Below, one piece after another: positions 56,927-64,000 of a stretch of DNA of 64,000 nt. Under the pieces are notes generated by a model that saw only the letters and a program-made list of their open reading frames with translations, was not told the origin of the DNA and ran no database searches. Source of the DNA: Balamuthia mandrillaris (lineage: Eukaryota > Discosea > Longamoebia > Balamuthiidae). Position 1 is the first letter of the stretch. The number at the start of each line of letters is the position of its first letter. Both the position numbers and the translations under genes were made by a program. The stretch is taken from the NCBI GenBank assembly GCA_031835245.1, contig JAVKOQ010000128.1:7501-71500 (forward strand), given 5' to 3'.

Positions 56927-57192
56927 AGAAAAAACCCTCCCCCACAAAACTATGTTCACACAAAGTACAAAATGTACCTCAACCCCCCAAAAAGAAACGT
57001 GTTACTTTTTTTCCCCTTCATTGTTCGTTGTCCTCTGTAGAGTCCTTCTAATCGTTGGAGAGAAGCACCTTATTTGATAACCGGTTGGCCGATTAATAAA
57101 GACTGCTGGGTAGCGAAGTAGGCAGGAATTCCCGTATAAGTATAAGCACCAGAAGCAGGTTCCAAGTTTGTCGATCGTTTTTTGTGTTTGTA

Positions 57193-57481
57193 ATGTCTTC
57201 GGCGGCAGCAGATACCACCACCGGTGGTGGGGGTGCTAGCGACTGGGCGGAATGCGTCACTGCGCAGGGGAAACGGTATTATTTCAACAGGCGCACCCAG
57301 TTGACCACTTGGCAGAAACCGGATGAGCTAAAAACCAATGACGAGGTTGCTCCTCTCTTTTGTGCTTTGCTATTGTTTCTTTCTTGTAGTTTGACAGCTT
57401 CTCTTTCTTTGCTCTTCCTTGATGCCATTCGTGCACATGCAGCTAGAGGAAGAGAAGGCACGTTCACAGCAAGTTGAGTAG
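57193..57481 (+). CDS. Small single-WW-domain protein
   Basis: Two exons (57193-57345 and 57443-57481) give 63 aa. The WW domain occupies residues about 16-45: WAECVTAQGKRYYFN, then TTWQKPDEL, with both signature tryptophans, the Tyr-Tyr-Phe core and the closing proline. WW domains bind proline-rich ligands. The sequence resembles the PRP40/FBP11 group, but no FF domains or second WW follow. The second exon adds only LEEEKARSQQVE before TAG. A longer form through a further exon cannot be excluded. It lies just upstream of the Ubl-TIG gene on the same strand. Confidence 0.6.
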
Positions 57482-57627
57482 GAGGCATCTTTCTCTCTCC
57501 ACCCCCGCCACGCCCGAATCTTGCTCCATGGATGTTGCTCCTGTATGCTGTCTGCTCTCTACTACTTGAGGTTGCATCCCTATTGAGGTTGTTGCTCTTG
57601 TTATTGTTCTTCATGTTCTTCATGTTC

Positions 57628-57712
57628 ATGTTCTACTTCTTCTTGTTCTTCTTGTTCTTCTTGTTCTTCTTCTTGTTCTTCTTCTTCCTCTCTCTTTCTT
57701 CTTCTTCTTCTC
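57628..57712 (+). repeat. (TTC/TTG)n tract upstream of the Ubl-TIG gene
   Basis: Pyrimidine trinucleotide repeats fill the 57482-57747 gap between the WW and Ubl-TIG genes. No other structure seen there. Confidence 0.9.
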
Positions 57713-57747
57713 TTTTTGTCGACCAAACCAAAGAAAAAAAAAACAAA

Positions 57748-58612
57748 ATGGAAGGAAGAGAAGAGGAGGAGAGGATTCGAGTGGTGGTGGTGGCACGGGG
57801 CTTGAAAGGCAGGGACAAGCACCAGTTTGAGGTGCAGGTGTCCCCCAGCTCCACCTTACATCACCTGCAACAGTTGATCCAGCGCAGCCTCTGCAAGCTC
57901 GTGCACGAGCACCAAGCGGTGGTGACCCAGCAGCTGATCTTTGAAGGGGAACCCCTTGGGCCAGCCTTCTCCTCCTCCTCGCTTGCTTCTTTGGGCATTG
58001 GGCATGACTCCAGGCTCAACCTCGTGCTACGCTCTTCCTCCTCCGCCTCTCCTTCCTCTGCCTCCCCTCCTCTTCGCTCCTCCACCCCAGAAACACAAAG
58101 ACGGCCTGTCATGGAGGAACTGAGCCCAAACAGAGGGCCAGAGACAGGAGGCACGCTCGTCAAGGTCACTGGGAGGGACTTTCATCGCTACGTGATGTGT
58201 CGCTTTGGGGACCTCATCCTGCCGGTTGACTATCGTGGGGAGACGCAGCTGAGGGTGGTATCCCCTCCCCACTCGCCTGCCTCCGTCCTCGTTCAGCTCA
58301 GCAATGACTTGGGAGCCACTTGGCACGGTGGTCCTGTTCTACTTCTTCGCCCACTCCAGCTGCTGAAGGAAAAGAAGAAGATGAAGAAGGGACCAAGGCG
58401 AACGAGGAAGAGGAGAAGGAAGAGGAGAAGGAAGAGGAGCTTTACTTCACGTATTATCCGATTACCTCCCAGTTGGTGGCCCCCGCTTTGATGGTGCGGA
58501 CGCCGACATCCACCTGCAGTCACATCCCAACCCTCTCTTCTTCTCAACAAGAGAAAGAGGTCGTAGACGTTATTCACCTCTGAAGCAACACGACATGGAC
58601 GATAGGAGGTGA
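57748..58612 (+). CDS. Ubiquitin-like plus IPT/TIG-domain protein, C-terminus unresolved
   Basis: The start is ATG 57748 after an A-rich leader. Residues about 7-90 resemble a ubiquitin-like fold (VTQQLIFEGEPLGPAF ... LGIGHDSRLNLVLRS). After a Ser/Pro linker an IPT/TIG immunoglobulin-like domain begins (ELSPNRGPETGGTLVKVTGR, then VMCRFGD and LRVVSPPHSPASVLVQLSND). Beyond GATWH three frames are possible. Read straight, the frame gives a basic tail ending at 58491. Removing GT-AG stretches of 32 bp (58328-58359) and 44 bp (58476-58519) keeps phase and gives an acidic segment, then LYFTYYPITSQL, a TIG-like strand, and an end at TGA 58610-58612. I prefer the spliced form but it is uncertain. Confidence 0.55.
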
Positions 58613-59022
58613 TCCTGGTCACTTTTCTCCACCTTAAAAGAGGCTGCAGCTCTCTCTAACCTGTACGGTTTGAACGATCCGGCTGACCGCCTATCTTGTA
58701 ACGATGCTCCTCGCCAGGGGCTGAGAAGAAGAGAGGGCCAACCGTGACGCCGGCTTGCAGGAGAACGAGAGAAGAGGAGAGCTCTCCTCTCTCCTCTCCT
58801 CTCTCCTCTCCTCTGTGGTTTGATCGATCTCTCCATCCGTGATTGGTCATTCGATAAAGAGTGACGTAACATGTGTCGACAACAATGCGCCTTTTGGAGA
58901 ATTTACGTTTTTTTTCCTTTTATAAATCAATTCTAAACTTTTCTGTAAAATCTATTGGCCAAGAAGAAAGAAGAAGAAGAAGCGAAGATCCTCGAAAGGA
59001 GCGGTTTTAAACCCAAAGAAAG
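58613..59022. other. Intergenic region with CTCTCCTCTC repeats
   Basis: Contains a pyrimidine repeat at about 58785-58815 with an inverted GAGAGCTCTC core, and an AT-rich stretch at 58890-58960 before the next gene. No coding region supported. Confidence 0.6.
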
Positions 59023-59643
59023 ATGTGGAAAGGATTGGTGCTTGTGTTTGGTGTGCTGGTGCTTTCGGCGGTCTGTTTGGCCCACTTTGATGCAGACCTC
59101 ATCACCGAGGAAACTGAATTTACGGAGGAGAGCTTCCGCGCCTTCTACCAGGAGCGTTTGAGCGCGCGAGCCTTGGAAGACAACGGACCCTCCATGTTTC
59201 CATCCCCTGCCATAAAGGCTGATTGTTCTGCCTCGGAGGGAGCTTGCTTCACCGTCTTTTTGGATGAGGAGGCTTCCCCGCGCCCTCGTTACTTTATGCA
59301 AAATTGTTGCGAGTGCAGCCAATACGCTACCTTCAGGTATGCCAGCACCCGATACAACCACATCAACTTCATCACCGGGTGCCTTAAGCCCAGTACGTTA
59401 ACGACCTCGGTCTTTTGTTTTTGTTTTGTTGCTGGTCGTTTCTGTGGTTGGGAGTGTTTGTCTGCATCATAGCAGATGGTGTTGTCCCGTCGTTTTGGAG
59501 CACTTACCCTTTGCTTCTTTTTTTTTTGGACACGAATAGATCACAAAGCAGGTCTGTTCTTCATGGACCCCATCGAAGTGCAAAGCAACCCTCTTCTGGC
59601 TCCTCCTCGCCTCATCTCTCATGAAAACTGTGATGACTGTTAA
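59023..59643 (+). CDS. Secreted cysteine-rich protein of unknown function
   Basis: Two exons (59023-59392, 59540-59643, phase 1) give 157 aa. A signal peptide at residues 1-20 (MWKGLVLVFGVLVLSAVCLA) is followed by a Glu/Thr-rich pro-like stretch. The body has cysteines at ADCSASEGACF, NCCECSQ and TGCLKP, and the C-terminus ends ENCDDC. At least eight cysteines suggest disulfide bonds. The sequence MQNCCECSQYATFRYASTRY may be a compact domain core, but no family was recognised. The next intergenic stretch contains a (TCTTC)n run (about 59690-59720). Confidence 0.7.
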
Positions 59644-59814
59644 GAATACGAAATTCAACTTCTTTAACTTTCCAACAGTCTCTTTTCTTCTCTTCTCTTC
59701 TCTTCTCTTCTCTTCTCTTCTCTTCCCTCCTCTCTCCTCTTCTCTTTCCTCTCCTTTCCTTCTTTTTCTTTTAAGTTCTTCGAGCTTGTTTGTACATAAT
59801 GAGTGAATAGTGCT

Positions 59815-60650
59815 TCAAGAGGTTGGTGGGGTTCTGCTCTCTTTACTCTGGATATGCCTCTGTTGTCTCAAGCGTTGCCCCTCACGCTTGGCCTTCATGT
59901 ACGGACCCAAGAACGCTCCAATGCCTCCAAACAACGCCATGGTAAAGCCCAGTACCTGTTTTTTTCACAAAAAATATTTAAATAGGAATCTCTATTAAAA
60001 AGAAAAAAGATAAAAAAGAGAGAGAAAGAGAAACAGTGCGAAAGAAAGATATACAAGAAGTCGTTGTTGTCGGCGTTGTTGCTCCAGCAGCTGGACGTGG
60101 GGCGGCTTTGGTGGTGCGTTTCCCATTCTTTCTCTTCCGCAGCACTTCTTTTGTTTGTTGCTTGAGGAGCAGAAGAATTAGGATATCATGTCGTCTTGGT
60201 AAATTTTTGTGGACACCAGCCTTTTTGTTCTTCTTCTTCTTGTTCTTCTTCTTCTTCTTGTTCTTCTTCTTGTTCTTGTTCTTCTTCTTCTTGTTCTTCT
60301 TGTTCTTCTTCTTGTTCTTGTTCTTCTTGTTCTTCTTCTTTTTTGTTTCTTCTTTCTTCTTATTCTTCTTCTTCCTCTTCTGCTAGTGGAAAGACTTTGG
60401 TAATGAGAATCACCGTTGAGTATTATTATTGCTTTGGAGAAAAGGGCGAATTGGAATAAACACAAGAGCAAGCAGACAGAAAGAAAGAAGGAGGCCTGAA
60501 GAAGTGATACCAAATACAAAGTCGGCGCCCTGCGACAGATGAGCGTAGAGATTACTCGCCCAAATGGGGCCTAACAGCCTCGCTGTAGCCCCACTTGCGG
60601 TCAACCATCCCATCATTACTTCCTTTGAATGAATGTCGAATTAAGAGAGG

Positions 60651-60692
<42 letters not shown>

Positions 60693-61548
60693 GGAGAGTG
60701 AGAGATGAAATAAAATACCTGAGAGGAATGGTCACCTACTACTTTTGAGTAGATGGAAACCATCTCCGTCACTGCAGCAGGAAATCCGAATGCTATCATC
60801 GCACTTCCTACACAAAACCTCTATTTTTTGTGTGTTATTTGTTAGACTTTCATTGAAGAACAAGAAGAACAACGAGCAAAGTAAAAATAACCAAAACAAG
60901 AAGAGAAAGAGATACCCAAAGAGCAACTGGAAAGACAGTAAAGCCAATCATCGGCAAAAAGGAAATGGCTAACCACAAGATAACCACCATTAAGGTCGTG
61001 TAGTCATTCACAAAAGCAGCAACGATCCCGATGCTTGACTGCATCATCGTCCATCCCTTCAGCATCAATACTCCGCCGGCGGAGACAACACCAATGCAAG
61101 CCCAAAACACGGCGTTCCATTTGACGTTCCATCCGTACTCGTCGATGGTGAGCGGTGTGGCCATCGTCTCGTAGACTGCCAGACAATTGAAGAGGAAGAA
61201 GTAGCAGAGCGCCAAAGTGAGCAAACAGAGAAGCCGTCTAAAGTTTTTGGCTTGTTTGTTGTTCGTTTGGGGCGAGTTGACGGAATGGAGAAGAGAGATT
61301 CGTTCTGCTTTAGATTCTTCATCTTCGTTATTGGAGTGAAAGATGGAAGAAGTAGAAGAGGATAGAGGTTGGTAGAAAAAGAGAACGAAAAAGAAGCTGA
61401 GGAGAGTGGCCAAGACGGAGAGATAAGCTGGGGCTGTATAGGCTGTAACCTTGAGTTTTCCTACAATGTCAAAGTCCACAAATGATAACACCACTCCAAA
61501 TGCTGTCGTTTTTGTTTGAAGGAGAAGTTTAATAATCGAAACAAAGAA

Positions 61549-61588
<40 letters not shown>

Positions 61589-62515
61589 GAAGAAGAAGAG
61601 GAGTACTAACCAGGACCAGCAATGTAACTAAAACTGACGATGAACTCGAGGTTGGCAAGATAGTTTGTCCTGCTATCCGAAGAACTTATTCGAGAGATAG
61701 TTGCTGTTACCAACCCGTTATTTCCTATTTATTTGTTATATTGTAACGCGTTGAGAAGCATGCAGAATAAAGAAGAAGATAAAGAAGAAAAAACAAGTGA
61801 AGACGAAGAAGAAGAAGAAGAAGAAGAACAAGAACAAGAACAAGAACAAGAACAAGAACAAGAACAAGCAAGAACGAGAGCCTTACCGGCGGCAAAGCCA
61901 ATGATGAATCGACAAGAAACAACCAGCCAGAGAGAAGGACCAGCATCCAACGAAAAGGCCTCCACTAACGCATACACCACATAACCCACGATGCTCAACA
62001 TCAACGATGCACATAACACTTCTTTTGTGCCTCTCCACTTCGCCCATAGCTTTTGTTTTTTGTTGGTGAGTTTTACAGGAAAGAAAGTAATGAATGCATG
62101 AAAGCAACGACAAGAAAGAAAGCAAACTGAAGGAAAAAACAAGCGAACATACTCCTAAACAAGGACCACCGATCATTTGTCCCAGACTGTAAGAAGCAAC
62201 CGCATAGCCCAACATCGCTTTCGCCACTTTCATCTTTATTTTTTTGAATAAGAAGAAGAAACAGCGCGTGGAGAGAGAAGAATACATAGAGAAACGTACA
62301 GCTTTGAGGTATGGCCACAGAGAGGGAATGACTATCGAAAAAGAGACACTCCCAAGAAACGCAACCGCATAACACAAATACACATTCCATCGGGTGTAAC
62401 GCTGCTCTCCTTCAGTTGCTTGGCTGTGTTCGAACGATACCTCTCCTTCTCTTATGTCATCGCATTCACCCAGGCACTGCTTCTCTCCCTCCTCACCTTC
62501 CTGGAGGCCTGCCAT
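59815..62515 (-). CDS. Major facilitator transporter, MFSD8/CLN7-like
   Basis: Eight exons (62515-62300, 62233-62153, 62049-61887, 61724-61611, 61502-60916, 60820-60719, about 60622-60519, 59955-59815) join in phase to about 500 aa. Twelve membrane helices are visible. Signature stretches shared with MFSD8 are the WNVYLCYAVAFLGSVSFSIV helix, PSLWPYLKAV, GYAVASYSLGQMIGGPCLG (motif A region) and the FSYIAGP half-way helix, with MMGWLTASGATARLLGPIWA near the end. MFSD8 is a lysosomal/endosomal membrane channel or carrier. The hydrophilic loop between helices 6 and 7 is Ser/Asn/Glu-rich. The exon 7 donor is uncertain by one to four bases. Three introns carry CT- or TTC-type repeats on the sense strand. 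Confidence 0.85.
60223..60385 (+). repeat. (TTC/TTG)n tract in the last intron of the MFS gene
   Basis: This tract is pyrimidine-rich on the plus strand, so purine-rich on the sense strand of the minus-strand transporter gene. It is an exception to the strand bias seen elsewhere. Confidence 0.85.
61795..61868 (+). repeat. (GAA)n/(GAACAA)n tract in MFS intron 3
   Basis: Reads TTC/TTGTTC on the sense strand of the minus-strand gene. Confidence 0.9.
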
Positions 62516-62772
62516 TCTCTCTCTCGCGCATGCCCTGCTTTACTCTTGTGTGCTTTCATTTTGTTGCCGCACAATTGATAATCAATGATAATCAATGATA
62601 ATCCGTAATTATCAGCAATTAATATGGATAAATTACATAAAGTCCGAAACGTCATTTTCTTGGAAATAATTAGAGTGAAAATTTGGTGAGGATCTCATGA
62701 CGACCCGTGCACTTTAGACCCACCCAAAACTTCGCTGCAGCAAACCTTAACTGGGTGGGAAGAAAAAAATAA

Positions 62773-64000
62773 ATGATACAGAACGGAGAAGCCATTGCTC
62801 CGGTGGTTATCGACCCTGGCAGCTGCTACCTTCGTGTCGGTGCGTTGCTTTGCATTTTCATTTTGCTGTTGAGCCTAAACACCAAAATAAATAAACCAAA
62901 CTGTCTGATCTCCTCCTCAGCCCTTGCCTCTTCCAACATCAATGAAGGCGTTGTGGCGTCTAGTAATGGTCTCTTTCATTCTTCTTGTCTTTCTTTCTTC
63001 TTGCCACTTCTTTTTTTAACTTTTCTCTCTTGCTGAAATAGACTATGAGGGCCTGAACAGGCCCCACGTTATCAGTAGTTACGTCGGCAGAGTTCGTTCT
63101 GCCTCATGTTTGTCTCCAGCAGGACGTAACGACTATTTTTCGTCCGTGGCTTCCACTCGTCCACCGGCGACCAACACCTCTCCTCATGCCGGTCTCTCCA
63201 TGTATCCCGTGCAGCCGCGGCGGGGCTCTGAGTGGTGCTCTTTTTCTCCTCTCTCCTCTGCCTTTCTGCTATCTGCTCCTTTTTTTGGCCAGTATGTCTG
63301 GCCTTCTCGTTCTCGTTCTTGTTCTTTTTTTTCTTCTTCTTGTTCTTCTTCTTCTTCCTCTTCTTTTTCTTCTTCTGCTTGTTCTTCTTCTTCATCTTCT
63401 CCTCCTCCTCCTCCTCCTCCTCCTCCTTTCTCTCCTTCTTTCTGATGTCTCTTCCTTCTCCTGTCCGTTGCTCTGCTAAAACTGCGTTAGGCACAACTCC
63501 ACGAGTGAAATGAGTCCTGGTATATTAGACATTGGTTAGTGGTTTATTCACTTTGTTGCTTTGCTTTTCGGCATCTTTTGGTCGTATTAACTGGCTTAAA
63601 CAATATAGAGTATCCCATCCGAAGAGGAAAAGTTCAGAATTGGGTACAGTTTCCGCAAAGTCTTCTCCTTTTCACTCCATTCCATTCCTCTCTGAGTTTA
63701 TTTGCACATTTCTTTGTATGCTATAACGCAGAACCACTTTGAAACACTTGTACATAGTGCACTTTACGATGTGTTAAAAGTTACGCCAGAAGAGCATCCT
63801 GTTTTATTTATACAGCATCCCTTTTGTCATAAAGGTTTTCTTTTGTTCTTTTCCTTCTTCGCTTTCTACTGCCAGTATCTTTTGTCTTCATTTTTGTTTC
63901 TTCATTTCTCTTCTTTTTCTTTATCTTCTTTTTCTTCTTGTTCTTGTTCTTCTTCTTCTTCTTCTTCTTCTAACACAACGAAGCTCAAAAGGAGAAATTT
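62773..64000 (+). CDS. Actin-related protein, 5' part (cut by the window end)
   Basis: Seven exons are seen (62773-62839, 62921-62968, 63042-63231, 63491-63534, 63609-63643, 63732-63834, 63984 onward), all with matching phases. The N-terminus has the actin phosphate-1 region in altered form (VVIDPGSCYLRV instead of VxDNGSGxxKAG). Later come YPIRRGKVQNW (actin YPIxxGxVxNWDDME) and EEHPVLFIQHPF (actin EEHPVLLTEAPL), then the Asn/Lys-rich start of the next helix. The region between (HVISSYVGRVRS, then Ser/Pro/Thr-rich sequence) replaces the actin DNase-loop. The N-terminal changes and insert mark it as an Arp rather than actin. Subfamily cannot be set without the rest. Introns carry TTC repeats. 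Confidence 0.83.

Noticed and set aside
58570-58872. Minus-strand Arg-rich open frame of 100 codons
   Set aside because: Low-complexity reading of CTCTCC repeats with no domain and no splice support.
60036-60180. Plus-strand open stretch beginning near a GTG, inside an intron of the MFS gene
   Set aside because: It looks slightly protein-like but has no ATG, no matching exon and lies inside an intron of the opposite-strand gene.

Overview
The window looks like nuclear DNA of a unicellular eukaryote. Genes are close together on both strands and usually have several short GT-AG introns (mostly about 60-150 bp, often rich in CT or TTC repeats). Gene content fits a free-living amoeba of the Amoebozoa: Ras regulators, a LIM protein, PH and RUN domains, a cullin, ER and glycosylation genes. 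That placement is inference from gene content and intron style, not a match to a named genome. All products below were read from translated exons joined by hand; no database was searched.

Layout. 1-5 kb: the 3' end of an unknown gene, a DNA-transposon remnant with a DUF4218-like segment, a sterol C-4 decarboxylase (NSDHL-like) gene on the minus strand, and a poorly resolved plus-strand gene. 5-10 kb: MIT-domain protein (-), four-CBS SNF4-like protein (+), secreted acidic protein (-), signal peptidase subunit SPC12 (-). 10-16 kb: a PH plus RUN protein with a huge Glu-Gln linker (-), then an Rh-type ammonium channel (-). 17-27 kb: GT34 glycosyltransferase (+), mitochondrial DUF971 protein (-), single-LIM protein (-), GNAT acetyltransferase (+), GT8 glycosyltransferase (-), and an acyl-CoA synthetase with an unusual N-terminal extension (+).

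27-35 kb holds the most striking object: two divergent paralogous genes, about 290 bp apart head to head. Each encodes a signal peptide, a LamG-like domain, PKD-like and Ig-like modules, one membrane helix and a cytoplasmic RasGAP domain. About 290 bp of their RasGAP cores are almost identical in DNA while the rest has diverged, which points to gene conversion between the arms. At 49-53 kb there is a RasGEF, so both an off-switch and an on-switch for Ras lie within 26 kb.

35-49 kb: an ER HYOU1/GRP170-type chaperone with an ER-stress-element-like promoter motif, a four-EF-hand protein, and a 2,799-residue coiled-coil protein. 53-64 kb: CUL1-type cullin, a 63-residue WW protein, a ubiquitin-like plus IPT/TIG protein with apparently tiny introns, a secreted Cys-rich protein, an MFSD8/CLN7-like transporter (-), and the start of an actin-related protein that runs off the end. 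No rRNA, tRNA, CRISPR array or intact mobile element was seen. Microsatellites are abundant and, inside introns, nearly always pyrimidine-rich on the sense strand.
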